A DNA stretch of 64,000 nucleotides from JAJPKK01 sp963781195 (lineage in GTDB: Bacteria > Pseudomonadota > Alphaproteobacteria > Rhizobiales > Xanthobacteraceae): contig CAWAEZ010000009.1 in assembly GCA_963781195.1 (NCBI GenBank), positions 62,001 to 126,000 on the forward strand. Direction: 5' to 3'. The notes below the pieces were generated by a model that had not been told where the DNA came from, ran no database searches, and saw only the letters and a program-made list of their open reading frames with translations. This document shows positions 1-8,558 of the stretch, piece by piece. The first letter of the stretch is position 1, and every line of letters begins with the position of its first letter. Both the position numbers and the translations under genes were made by a program.

Positions 1-161
1 TCCTCGTCGCGGGCCAGGATCTGGGCCACCAGGTTGCGTTCGGACAGGCGCGCGCGGAACGCCGGATGGCGGCGCGCCGACACCCTCATGAGCTGCGCAA
101 ATCCCCACAGCACGACGGAAAACCGCGTTGTCGCGAACGACTTCGTTGCCGCGAAGAACAT
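1..161 (-). CDS. N-terminal fragment of an unidentified protein, possibly SCP2-like
   Basis: Fifty-three codons run from an ATG at 161 to the window edge, so only the N-terminus is visible. A strong ribosome binding site (GGAGGAG) lies five bases before the ATG. The gene starts 26 bases after the IclR stop on the same strand, so the two probably form an operon. The visible part is a basic, amphipathic helical stretch (MFFAATKSFATTRFS... then ...SERNLVAQILARDE). This resembles the start of small SCP2/sterol-carrier-type proteins as I remember them, but that is a weak impression. There is no clear signal peptide. The rest of the gene is needed for any functional call. Confidence 0.5.
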   Translation of the reverse strand, partial: MFFAATKSFATTRFSVVLWGFAQLMRVSARRHPAFRARLSERNLVAQILARDE

Positions 162-187
162 GGACGCTCCTCCTCGTCGTCGAGCCG

Positions 188-1018
188 TCAGCGCGCGAGC
201 TTGACCCGCGCCGGGCTCGACTTGATTGTCGACAGACTTACCATGGCTTGCTCGATTTCACGCGCACCGGCGACGGTGAGCGGGGCGAGGCGTGCGATCA
301 GGCGCTCATCGGCGCGAGGCTCCGGCAGCACGAAGCTGAGGCTGCCGAGGATCGCCCGCTCCGCTCCGAAGATCGGGGCCGCGACGCCGACCCGGCCGGG
401 ATCGATCTCGGCGCGGCTGACGATGACGCCGGCGCGCCGCACCGCGGTCAGGCCCTGGCGAAACGCCGCGAAACTGGTGCCGAGCCCGGCGGCGACGACC
501 TCGGCCGCCTGGCGTTCGAACAGCGACTTGAGTGTGCGCGACGGCAGGTGCGCGAGGATGATTTTCGAGGTGGCGCCGCGGAACAGCGGCATCAACCGCC
601 CACGCTCGTAGCTCACGGGCAGCTGCGGACCGCGCCCCATGACCTGGTGCACGCACATCACCCGGTCATGATAGAGGCGGCAGAGCAGCACCGTCGAACT
701 CTCCGCCGCATATTGAATGAGATCGACCATGACGCCGCGGGCGGCGTTGAGCATCGGATCGCAGATCTGGATCTGGCGATCCATCCCGATGATCGCGGGC
801 CCGAGCGCATAGCTCGCCCCCGTCACCGGGCTGAGCAGTCCGGCCTTCGTGAGCTGCTTGAAATAGCGGTAGGCGGTCGGGGCCGAAACCTGCAGCGCGG
901 AAGCCGCGGCCTCGACGGTCCACTCCGGCTCCTCGATCGAGAACAGCGCCAGCACGGCGAGCATCCGGTCGCCGCTCGAGCGACCGGTGCGATCTGCCTC
1001 TGTGTGCAAGCGTTTCAT
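188..1018 (-). CDS. IclR-family transcriptional regulator
   Basis: 276 residues. A winged helix-turn-helix fills roughly residues 15-75 (QVSAPTAYRYFKQLTKAGLL is the recognition region), followed by an IclR-type effector domain to about residue 265. IclR proteins are usually local, ligand-responsive repressors or activators of catabolic or uptake genes. The ATG at 1018 was chosen because it opens the normal short N-terminal arm; the frame stays open much further upstream, but that part is antisense to the DctP gene. The gene is divergent from the DctP-like gene, and the shared control region holds a pair of direct repeats, so it probably controls that gene and itself. Its stop lies 26 bases before the partial gene at the window edge. 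The ligand cannot be read from the sequence. Confidence 0.93.
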   Translation of the reverse strand: MKRLHTEADRTGRSSGDRMLAVLALFSIEEPEWTVEAAASALQVSAPTAYRYFKQLTKAGLLSPVTGASYALGPAIIGMDRQIQICDPMLNAARGVMVDLIQYAAESSTVLLCRLYHDRVMCVHQVMGRGPQLPVSYERGRLMPLFRGATSKIILAHLPSRTLKSLFERQAAEVVAAGLGTSFAAFRQGLTAVRRAGVIVSRAEIDPGRVGVAAPIFGAERAILGSLSFVLPEPRADERLIARLAPLTVAGAREIEQAMVSLSTIKSSPARVKLAR

Positions 1019-1058
1019 GCCGGACCCGTGGCCGCTGCTGGGGCGCGGCTCGTAGAGA

Positions 1059-1108
1059 ATGATAATTAAGACGCCAGATAAAGCAAGAACTATCGAATAA
1101 TGATAATT
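1059..1108. promoter_or_regulatory. Direct repeats in the IclR/DctP divergent control region
   Basis: The ten-mer AATGATAATT occurs at 1059-1068 and again at 1099-1108, exactly 40 bases apart, in an AT-rich pocket between two divergent genes. Forty bases is close to four helical turns, so both copies would face the same side of the DNA. They are good candidate operator sites for the adjacent IclR protein (inference). The second copy covers the ATG at 1100 that would be the farthest-upstream start of the DctP gene, which argues for a later start. Confidence 0.45.
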
Positions 1109-1246
1109 TCGCTCATTCAATCGCCTGGGCAACCCCGCTGCCGGGAGATAAAACGCTCCGAACCCGCAATCCGCCGACCGCTTCCCCGGGCGTCTCCTCG
1201 CCCCTGCGAAACGCCGATCGGCCGGCCCGCACCAGAGGATGACAGC

Positions 1247-2173
1247 TTGGCCCCGCAGGCAATCAAGGCGATCCGCGCCGGCGGCTATCAGGGCGAGGCC
1301 TCCGTGCACACGCGGGCGCTGCGCGCATTTGCAGCCGAGATCGAGACGCGGCGTCCCGGCTGGCATGTCGACGTCACCGCGAATGTCAGCGACCACGGCC
1401 ACAAGGCCGCCGACCTGCTGGCCATGGTGGCCGATGGCCGGCTCGAGCTCTGCTACTTCAATTCGAGCTACCTCGCGGAACGGGTGCCGTCGCTCGCGCT
1501 GTTCGACATCCCGTTCGTGCTCACCGCGCGCGACCGCATCTACGACCAACTCGACGGCGAACTCGGCCGCCGGCTCGCCGCCGATGTCGCCGCCGCCACC
1601 CCCTATGCCCTGCTCGGCTACTGGGACAACGGATTTCGCCACATCTCCAACCGCGTGCATCCGATTCGCGCGCCGCAGGATTGCCGCGGCCTCAGGCTGC
1701 GCATCGTCGCGAGCCCGCTGCACCAGGAGGTGTTCGCGGCGCTCGGGTTCGAGCCGGTCGTCGTCGACGTGAAGGATCTGGTCGCCGCGGTCACCGGGCT
1801 TGCGGTGGACGCCCAGGAGAATCCGTTGACGAACCTCGTCAACTTCAACCTCCACCGCGTCCACCGCCATGTCAGCCTGACCTCGCACTTCTTCGGCGTG
1901 GCGCTGGTGCTCGTCAATCGGGCCTGGTTCGACAGCCTCGGCGGCGCGGAGCAGGCGACGGTGACGGCGGCCCTGGAACAGGCGACGGTCCGGCAGCGGG
2001 GCTTCGCGAATGCCGAGGACGCCCAATGCCTCGCGGCACTCCAGCAGGACGGCGTCGCGATCGTGCCCGCGGCGGAGATCGACTTCGCCGCATTGCGTGC
2101 CGCCGTGGCGCCGATCGTCGGGCGGGAGCTTGCGCGGCTCTCCCCGGCGTTGCGCACCGCGCTGGGGGTCTGA
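1247..2173 (+). CDS. DctP-family (TRAP-type) solute-binding protein, apparently without signal peptide
   Basis: 308 residues from a TTG at 1247, preceded by AGAGGA at 1234-1239. The fold is that of TRAP receptors: an opening beta strand (IRAGGYQGEASVHTRALRAF), then FNSSYLAERVPSLALFDIPF and the conserved segment around PQDCRGLRLRIVASPLHQEVFAALG. TRAP receptors bind carboxylates or related solutes in the periplasm for a DctQM permease. Two things are odd. Neither the TTG start nor the upstream ATG at 1100 gives a recognisable signal peptide; the extra upstream residues are Arg/Pro-rich. No DctQ or DctM gene is nearby. It could be a cytoplasmic ligand sensor, a decayed receptor or a mis-started gene. 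It is divergent from the IclR regulator. Confidence 0.75.
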   Translation: MAPQAIKAIRAGGYQGEASVHTRALRAFAAEIETRRPGWHVDVTANVSDHGHKAADLLAMVADGRLELCYFNSSYLAERVPSLALFDIPFVLTARDRIYDQLDGELGRRLAADVAAATPYALLGYWDNGFRHISNRVHPIRAPQDCRGLRLRIVASPLHQEVFAALGFEPVVVDVKDLVAAVTGLAVDAQENPLTNLVNFNLHRVHRHVSLTSHFFGVALVLVNRAWFDSLGGAEQATVTAALEQATVRQRGFANAEDAQCLAALQQDGVAIVPAAEIDFAALRAAVAPIVGRELARLSPALRTALGV

Positions 2174-2193
2174 AGCCGGCCAGATGAGCCGGC

Positions 2194-2223
2194 GCGGCAC
2201 GGCAAACCCGCCCCTCGTGCCGC
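2194..2223. terminator. Hairpin after the DctP-like gene
   Basis: An eight-base perfect stem (GCGGCACG at 2194-2201, CGTGCCGC at 2216-2223) with a 14-base loop starts 20 bases after the stop codon. No T-run follows, so if it ends transcription it is not a classical intrinsic terminator. Confidence 0.3.
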
Positions 2224-2400
2224 AATCGCCACTGACGAGCGGGCCCGTCCGGTTTATCCTGACGGCGGGTTACCGCGGCCGTCGCAATCCAAGTCGATTT
2301 TTATGAACTTCGCGCTCGCAACTTCAACCGCCGATCCGCGATAATGAACTCCAGACGCGGCGTGACCGGGTGGACGTCCGGGCCTAACGGAGAGTTGATC

Positions 2401-4359
2401 ATGCAAAGGACGCTGATGCCCTTTGTAGCGGTTGCGGCGATGTCGCTGTTCGCCGCCGCCCCGTGCGCGGCCGGCAACACCACCGGATCCGGTGTCGTGA
2501 TCAGCGCCCGCGGGGAGATCCTCACGGCGGCCCACGTCGTCGAGAGCTGCAGCACGATCATGGTGCAGTTGTCCTCGAAAGAGGAGGCCACGGCGGAGCT
2601 CGTCGCCCGCGATCCGAAGAACGATCTCGCGCTGCTCCGCGTCAAGACTCCGCCGGCGGCGGTCGCCGCCTTCCGGGAGGGCACACCGATTCGCGCCGGC
2701 GACACGGTGGTCGCGCTGGGGTATCCGCTGCCGAGCCTGCTGGCCGCCGGCGCCAACCTCACGGTCGGAAACGTGAGCGCGCTCGCCGGGATCGAGAACG
2801 ATTCGCGCTACCTGCAGATCAGCGCGCCGGTCCAGCCCGGCAACAGCGGCGGGCCGCTGCTCGACGCCGGCGGACGCCTGGTCGGGATCGTGATGTCGAA
2901 GCTCAACGCGGCCACCATCGCGAGCTACACCGGCGACATTCCCCAGAACATCAACTTCGCCCTCAAGGCGGAGGTGGCGCGGGCCTTTCTCGACAGCCGC
3001 GGGATCGACTACCAGACGACCCGATCGGGCCAGCAGTTTTCGCCCGCCGACGTCGGCGATGCGGGGCGGCCGTTCACCGTCTACGTCGAATGCGGCAAGG
3101 GCCCATCGCGCGCCGCCGCCGCTACGGTTCCGCCGCGACGCCCGGCTCCGGGCGACGGCGGCGCGGCGACCAAACAGGCGCGCGGGTGCGAAACAGGGGG
3201 CACGGCATCCCCCGACCAGCAGATCGCGAGCTGCTCGGCTCTGATCCAGTCCGGCGCGGGCTCGAACCGGGATCTCGCGACCTGGTTCAACAATCGCGGC
3301 ATCGCCTACAAGGCGAAGGGCGACCTCGACCGCGCCATCGCCGACTACGACCAGGCGATCCGCGTCGACCCGAGTTACGCGCCTGCGCTCAACAGCCGCG
3401 GCATCGCCTATAAGGCGCGGGGCGACATCGACAAGGCGATCGCGGACTACGACCGGGTCATCCAGCTCAATCCCCAGTCCGCCCCTGCCTACAACAATCG
3501 CGGCTACGCCTACTTCACCAAGAAAAGCTACGACCGCGCCGTCGCCGATTACGACATGGCGCTCGGGCTCGACCCCGCCAATGCCCTGACCCTCAACAAC
3601 CGGGGCTACGCCTATTTCGCCACGAAGGACTACGACCGCGCGATTGCCGATTACGACCGGGCGATCCAGGTCGATCCGCGGCCGGCCATGGCCGGTGTCG
3701 GCGGCAGGTCCCACGTCAACGTCTACATCAATCGCGGCGTCGCCTATGCCTACAAGGGCGACTTCGACCGCGCCATCGCCGATTACAACGAGGCGCTGCG
3801 GCTCGACCCGAACGATGCGCTCGCCTTCAGCAACCGCGGCCACATCTACCGCCGCAAGGGCGCCTATGAGCGGGCAGTCGCCGATTACAGCGCGGCGTTG
3901 CGGCTCGATCCCCAGGATGCCAGCCTCTATGTCGACCGCGGTTTCGTCCGCTTCCTGAAAGGCGACTATTCGACCGCGGCGATCGATCTGCAGCAGGCGA
4001 TCCAGCACGACCAGGGCGCCTATCCCCTGCTGTGGCGCTACCTCGCCCGCGCCCGCGCCGGACAGGACGGCCGTGAGGAATTGGCCTCGACGGCGGCGCG
4101 GCAGAGCGCGAGGGAATGGCCCCGGCCGGTGGTCGAGTTCTATCTCGGGACGCGCTCCGCCGACCAGATGCTCACGGCCGCCGCCACGCCGGAGGAACGC
4201 TGCGAGGCCCAGTACTACCTCGGCGAATGGCACCTGCTGCACCGCGACCGCGCGAAAGCGATGGACGCGTTGCAGGCCGCCGCCGACACCTGCCCGAAGG
4301 ATTTCTACGAATATGGCGGCGCCGTCGCCGAGCTGGCCTTGCGCGATCCGAAGCCCTGA
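2401..4359 (+). CDS. Exported trypsin-like serine protease with seven TPRs
   Basis: 652 residues. The ATG at 2401 was chosen because GGAGAG precedes it and it opens a clean signal peptide (about residues 1-24, ending PCAAG). A DegP/HtrA-like trypsin domain follows, with all three catalytic residues: His45 (TAAHVV), Asp75 (NDLALL) and Ser149 (GNSGGPL). There is no PDZ domain. After a Pro/Ala-rich linker come seven tetratricopeptide repeats (about 300-560) of the 'NNRGxAYxxKGDxDRAIADYDxAIxxDP' type; an insertion (AMAGVGGRSHVN) sits between repeats 4 and 5. A less regular C-terminal helical part follows. The protein probably works in the periplasm, with the TPRs recruiting partners or substrates. 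No obvious operon partner. Confidence 0.88.
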   Translation: MQRTLMPFVAVAAMSLFAAAPCAAGNTTGSGVVISARGEILTAAHVVESCSTIMVQLSSKEEATAELVARDPKNDLALLRVKTPPAAVAAFREGTPIRAGDTVVALGYPLPSLLAAGANLTVGNVSALAGIENDSRYLQISAPVQPGNSGGPLLDAGGRLVGIVMSKLNAATIASYTGDIPQNINFALKAEVARAFLDSRGIDYQTTRSGQQFSPADVGDAGRPFTVYVECGKGPSRAAAATVPPRRPAPGDGGAATKQARGCETGGTASPDQQIASCSALIQSGAGSNRDLATWFNNRGIAYKAKGDLDRAIADYDQAIRVDPSYAPALNSRGIAYKARGDIDKAIADYDRVIQLNPQSAPAYNNRGYAYFTKKSYDRAVADYDMALGLDPANALTLNNRGYAYFATKDYDRAIADYDRAIQVDPRPAMAGVGGRSHVNVYINRGVAYAYKGDFDRAIADYNEALRLDPNDALAFSNRGHIYRRKGAYERAVADYSAALRLDPQDASLYVDRGFVRFLKGDYSTAAIDLQQAIQHDQGAYPLLWRYLARARAGQDGREELASTAARQSAREWPRPVVEFYLGTRSADQMLTAAATPEERCEAQYYLGEWHLLHRDRAKAMDALQAAADTCPKDFYEYGGAVAELALRDPKP

Positions 4360-4444
4360 GCGGGCTCGCGACCGGCACTCCTGATTTCGACGGCGCAAGG
4401 GGGGAGCCGGGACCGCAACCCGGAGGCGACATCCCGCGACCGCG

Positions 4445-4486
4445 CGCGACCGTGCCCCGCGACCGTGCCCCCGCGACCGTGCCCCC
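4445..4486 (+). repeat. Three 13-base tandem repeats
   Basis: CGCGACCGTGCCC occurs at 4445-4457, 4458-4470 and 4472-4484, between the protease gene and the MmgE/PrpD gene. It is a short GC-rich tandem repeat with no visible function; it may vary in copy number. Confidence 0.7.
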
Positions 4487-4559
4487 AATGGAGCCGCGGC
4501 CAAATCCGGGCTAGACTGGCGCAACGCCGGTCACAAAAGACGCGTTTTGGGAGGACTCC

Positions 4560-6071
4560 ATGACAGACCAGGAAGGCTACGGCCGCCGCACCTTTCTCAA
4601 GCAGATGGCGACGGCGGCCGGTTCGGCGCGGCTCGTCCCCTCGCTCGCGCCGGCGCTGATCGGGGGCGCCGCAGCGGCCGTGGAGACCGCGCCGGCGAGA
4701 GCCGAGGCCCCACACCACCCCGAGAGCAAGCACGAGACAGAGCAACTCGCCGCCTACGCCGCCGCGTTGCGTTTCGAGGATCTGCCGCCGCCGGTGCTGC
4801 AGCGGGCCAAGGATTGCATGACCGATTCGGTCGCGGCGATCGTCTACGGCGCCGAGCTGCCGTGGAGCAAGATGATCGCCGCCTATGCGCGCCAGAACAG
4901 CCCCGCCGGCAAGAGCTACATCCTCGGCACCGGCGGAGCGCCGGTGCGCGCCGGCGCCGCGGCCCTCTCCAACGGCGCCGCCGCGCACGCCTTCGAGCTC
5001 GACAACCTGACCAAGCCGGACTCCGGCGTGCATCCCGGCGCGACGGGCTTCACCGCGGCGCTCGCGATCGCCCAGGAGCGCGGGCTGTCCGGCCGCGAGC
5101 TCACCACCGGCTTCGTGGCGGCGGTGGAGACCATGCTGCGGATCGGCCACGCCACCAAGCACACCAACGAGGCGCGCGGCTTCCACGCGCCGGGCACCAC
5201 CGGGCCGTTCGGCGCCGCCGCGGCCACCGGCCGGCTGATGAATTTCGATGCGGCGAAGATGACCAACGCGTTCGGCGTCGCCGGCTCCTGCGCCTCGGGA
5301 CTTCTCGAATTCGCCCATGCCGGCAACGGGGCCATGGTGAAGCGGTTTCACATGGGACGTGCGGCCGAGGGCGGCATCCTCGCCGCGAGCCTCGCGGCGG
5401 AGGGCTTCACCGGCCCCAGCACCGTGCTCGAAGGCGAATCGGGCTTCCTCAAGGTGTTCTGCACCGACTGGGACACCGCCGAGCTGACCAAGGGCCTCGG
5501 CAGCACGTTCTTCACCCTCGACATCATGCTCAAGCGCTACGCCTGCCACATCACCGCGCACAACCCGGTGCAGGCGATCCTCGAACTCAAGAACGAGCAC
5601 AAGTTCGAGGCCGCCGACGTCGCCTCGATCGAGATCGCGGGCAGCGAACGGATGGCGAAGATCAACAACATCCCGGCGCCGCCCGACATGATGCTGGCGC
5701 AGTACAGCATTCCCTTCAGCGTCGCGCTCGCACTCTATCGCAATCCGGTCGATCCGCGCTCGTTCGACGACGCCGCCGTGCACGACCGTTCCATCCTCGA
5801 CACGTCGTCGCGGATCAAGATGCCGATCGTGCCCGGCCAGGAACGTCGCGATCTCACCGCCGTGGTGACCGTGCGCCTCAAGGACGGCCGCGAGTTCTCG
5901 CGCAAGGTGACGAGCTTCATGGGAACGCCGGAACACCCGCTGGGACGGCCGGAGCTCAAGGAGAAGTTCATGATGCTGACCAAGCGGCTCGACCCCGCCA
6001 AGGCCGAGGCGCTGTTCGACCGGCTGCAGAACATCGAGAACGAGAAGTCGCTCGACTGGCTCGACGTGTGA
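4560..6071 (+). CDS. MmgE/PrpD family protein with Tat signal
   Basis: 503 residues, preceded by GGGAGGA. The N-terminus carries a twin-arginine motif (GRRTFLKQ, residues 8-15) followed by a hydrophobic stretch and Ala-rich cleavage region, so export of a folded protein is likely. The rest is an MmgE/PrpD domain (about residues 60-490), the family of 2-methylcitrate dehydratase and aconitate-like isomerases and decarboxylases. The family core around SNGAAAHAFELDN and HPGATGFTAALA, and GRAAEGGILAASLAAEGFTGP, are well preserved. Most family members are cytosolic, so the Tat leader is notable. The substrate is unknown. The next gene, an exported hydrolase 198 bases downstream, is probably separately transcribed. 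Confidence 0.87.
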   Translation: MTDQEGYGRRTFLKQMATAAGSARLVPSLAPALIGGAAAAVETAPARAEAPHHPESKHETEQLAAYAAALRFEDLPPPVLQRAKDCMTDSVAAIVYGAELPWSKMIAAYARQNSPAGKSYILGTGGAPVRAGAAALSNGAAAHAFELDNLTKPDSGVHPGATGFTAALAIAQERGLSGRELTTGFVAAVETMLRIGHATKHTNEARGFHAPGTTGPFGAAAATGRLMNFDAAKMTNAFGVAGSCASGLLEFAHAGNGAMVKRFHMGRAAEGGILAASLAAEGFTGPSTVLEGESGFLKVFCTDWDTAELTKGLGSTFFTLDIMLKRYACHITAHNPVQAILELKNEHKFEAADVASIEIAGSERMAKINNIPAPPDMMLAQYSIPFSVALALYRNPVDPRSFDDAAVHDRSILDTSSRIKMPIVPGQERRDLTAVVTVRLKDGREFSRKVTSFMGTPEHPLGRPELKEKFMMLTKRLDPAKAEALFDRLQNIENEKSLDWLDV

Positions 6072-6104
6072 GCCGCGCGGCGACACCCGCCGCTGCCACC
6101 AAGC

Positions 6105-6230
6105 TGTCGTGCTCGCGAAAGCGGGCATCCCGCAACCCCCGCGCCAGCGGTGGTCCTCAGCCGTACCCTGTTGCGGTCGCGTGGTTACCGGATCGCCCGG
6201 CCAAGCCGGGCGACGACAACGACGACATTG
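6105..6230. repeat. Dispersed palindromic intergenic repeat (rhizobial type)
   Basis: This gap between two exported enzymes holds 'gcgaaagcgggcatcccgcaa' and, later, a perfect eight-base hairpin CGCCCGGC-caa-GCCGGGCG at 6194-6212. Blocks of this wording (a 'GCGAAAGCGGGCATCCCG' box and a 'GGATCGCCCGG-CAAGCCGGGCGA' hairpin) are familiar as dispersed intergenic repeats in Bradyrhizobium-like genomes. A short related piece (CCGGGTCAAGCCCGG) occurs near 39908-39922. Function unknown. Confidence 0.55.
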
Positions 6231-6269
6231 GATTTCAATCTCCACTGCGAAAATGTTCGGGAGAAACGC

Positions 6270-8357
6270 ATGACAGCATCACGGAAACGGCGCCGGTGCG
6301 CCCCTGCGGCCGGTATCGCGGCGGCGGGACTTGTCGCCCTCGCGGCATCGGGCGCGCAGGCGCGGGTGACGAAGATCGCCATCGACAACAAGGTCTCGCC
6401 CGCCTTCGAAGGCGCGAGCTTCGGCGCTGCCGGGCCCTATGAGACGCTGGCGGGCCGCGCCTTCGGCGAGCTCGACCCCAACGATCCCAAGAACGCGCTG
6501 ATCCAGGACATCAAGCTCGCGCCGCGCAACGCCAAGGGCATGGTCGAATACACCGCGAGCTTCCAGCTGGTGAAGCCGATCGACATGTCGAAGGCGAGCC
6601 ACCTGATGTGGCACGACGTGCCGAACCGCGGCGGCCGCCTCACCATCGTGCCGGCCGAGCGCGCGACCGGCGACATCGGCCTTTCCAGTGGCTGGCAGGG
6701 CGACAACGCGGGGCGTACGGTCCCCGGCCCGGACAATGACTACGTCATCGTGCCGGTTGCCAAGAACCCCGACGGCTCCGCGGTCACCGGCCAGGTGATG
6801 GCGCGCATCACCAATGCCGCCGGCAAGAATTCGCATCCGATGAACGTCTATTCCAATCCGATGCCGTACCGGCCGGCGAGCCTCGACACCCGGGAGGCGA
6901 GCCTCACCACTCATGCCTCCGAGACGATCGACGGCACCGTCGGCGCGACGGCGCAGATCGCACCCGGCGACTGGGCCTTCGCAAAGTGCGGCCCGGAAAC
7001 TCCGTTTCCCGGCACGCCCGACCCGACCCAGATCTGCTTGAAGAACGGGTTCGACCCGAACCTGCTCTACCAGGTGGTGTTCACCGCAAAGGATCCGCCG
7101 GTGCTGGGAATCGGCTTCGCCGCGTTCCGCGACGTCGCCGCGTTCTTCAAGCATGCGGAAAAGGACGATGCCGGGACGCCGAACCCGGTGGCCGGAGGCG
7201 TGTCCTGGGCGATCACCCGCGGCATCTCGCAATCCGGCAACTTCGTCCGCGGCTTCCTGCATTTCGGCTTCAACCAGGACGAGGCGGGGCGGCAGGTCTA
7301 TGAGGGAGCGTGGCCGATCATCGCCGGTCGTCGCATCGCGCTCAACATGCGGTTCGCCGTACCGGACGGCGTGCTCCGGCTTTACGAGGCCGGAAGCGAA
7401 GGCCCGCAATGGTGGGCCGACGCGCCCGATCCGGTGCGCGGATTGCCCTCGGCCGGCATTCTTGATCGCTGCAATGCGAGCCACACCTGCCCCAAGATCA
7501 TCGAGCATTTCGGCGCCGCCGAGGTGTGGGGCCTCAAGCTGACGCCGGAATGGGTCGGCATGACGGGCGATAGCGACCTGCCGCTGCCGGACAATGTGCG
7601 GCGCTACTACATTCCGAGCACCCAGCACGGCGGCGGCCGCGGCGGGTTTGCGACCGCGCCCGAAGCGCCGCCGGCCTGCCCCGGCATCGAATGGGGCAAA
7701 GGCGCGCTCGCCAACAATCCGGTGCCGCACACCCAGACCGTAAATGCGCTGCGCGTGCATTTCCGCAATTGGGTCATGAATGACATCGCACCACCGCCGA
7801 GCCGATATCCCACCCTCAAAGCGGGCGATCTCGTCGATGCGACGGCCGAGGCGATGGGCTTCCCGGCCATCCCCGGCCTGCCGCCCCATGCGCCGACCGG
7901 CCTCATCAACCCGGCGATCGATTACGACTTCGGTCCGGGTTTCGACCCGGTCGACGGCTCCGGCATCGCCACCCTCGTGCCCCCGCGCATCAAGCACGTC
8001 ATCCGCCTGAAGGTGCCGCGCGTCGATGCCGACGGCAATGAGGTCGGCGGGGTGCCGGTGGTGCTGCGCGACGCGCCGCTCGGCACCTATCTCGGCTGGA
8101 ACATCACCGCCGCGGGCTTCTACAAGGGCAAGGAGTGCAACTTCGCCGGGGGCATGATTCCGTTCGCCACGACCAAAGCGGAGCGGATGGCCACCGAGGA
8201 CCCGCGGCCCTCGCTGGAGGAGCGCTACGGCAGCCACGCCGGCTACGTCGCCGCCGTGCAGCTTGCCGCACGCACGGCCGTCACCGATGGCTTCTTGCTG
8301 CCGGCCGACGAAAAGGCCCTGGTCGCCGCCGCCGAAGCGAGCGACGTGTTGAAGTAG
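6270..8357 (+). CDS. Exported alpha/beta-hydrolase-domain protein (Abhydrolase_10-like)
   Basis: 695 residues from the ATG at 6270, which follows CGGGAGAA. A signal peptide covers about residues 1-32 (basic RKRRR, hydrophobic core, ASGAQA). The body matches the large secreted alpha/beta-hydrolase domain proteins of soil proteobacteria. The likely nucleophile elbow is GISQSGNF (Ser322), followed by EGAWPIIAGRR. The family often sits near aromatic or ester catabolic genes but its substrates are poorly known. It shares direction with the Tat-MmgE/PrpD gene before it and the exported amidohydrolase after it, and all three may serve a periplasmic route (inference). Confidence 0.82.
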   Translation: MTASRKRRRCAPAAGIAAAGLVALAASGAQARVTKIAIDNKVSPAFEGASFGAAGPYETLAGRAFGELDPNDPKNALIQDIKLAPRNAKGMVEYTASFQLVKPIDMSKASHLMWHDVPNRGGRLTIVPAERATGDIGLSSGWQGDNAGRTVPGPDNDYVIVPVAKNPDGSAVTGQVMARITNAAGKNSHPMNVYSNPMPYRPASLDTREASLTTHASETIDGTVGATAQIAPGDWAFAKCGPETPFPGTPDPTQICLKNGFDPNLLYQVVFTAKDPPVLGIGFAAFRDVAAFFKHAEKDDAGTPNPVAGGVSWAITRGISQSGNFVRGFLHFGFNQDEAGRQVYEGAWPIIAGRRIALNMRFAVPDGVLRLYEAGSEGPQWWADAPDPVRGLPSAGILDRCNASHTCPKIIEHFGAAEVWGLKLTPEWVGMTGDSDLPLPDNVRRYYIPSTQHGGGRGGFATAPEAPPACPGIEWGKGALANNPVPHTQTVNALRVHFRNWVMNDIAPPPSRYPTLKAGDLVDATAEAMGFPAIPGLPPHAPTGLINPAIDYDFGPGFDPVDGSGIATLVPPRIKHVIRLKVPRVDADGNEVGGVPVVLRDAPLGTYLGWNITAAGFYKGKECNFAGGMIPFATTKAERMATEDPRPSLEERYGSHAGYVAAVQLAARTAVTDGFLLPADEKALVAAAEASDVLK

Positions 8358-8558
8358 AGGCGAGGCCGTTTTCCGCGGATCACACGGGGTGGACAAAGGC
8401 GCTTTTCGCGCCGCGCCCACATCGGCGCCACATCGGCGGAGGCGCCCGGAGCCTGATCAGCGGCCGGCCCCGCTGGCTTTGCCCACTCTGCACGCTATAG
8501 GCTCGCCCCCGTCGGGCCGGGGAAACAAAAGTCCGGTTCTGTCATGCAGGAGGTCGCC

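Noticed and set aside
1019..2200. Possible N-terminal extension of the IclR protein across the divergent gene
   Set aside because: The extension is antisense to the DctP-like gene and unlike any IclR protein; ATG 1018 gives the usual length.
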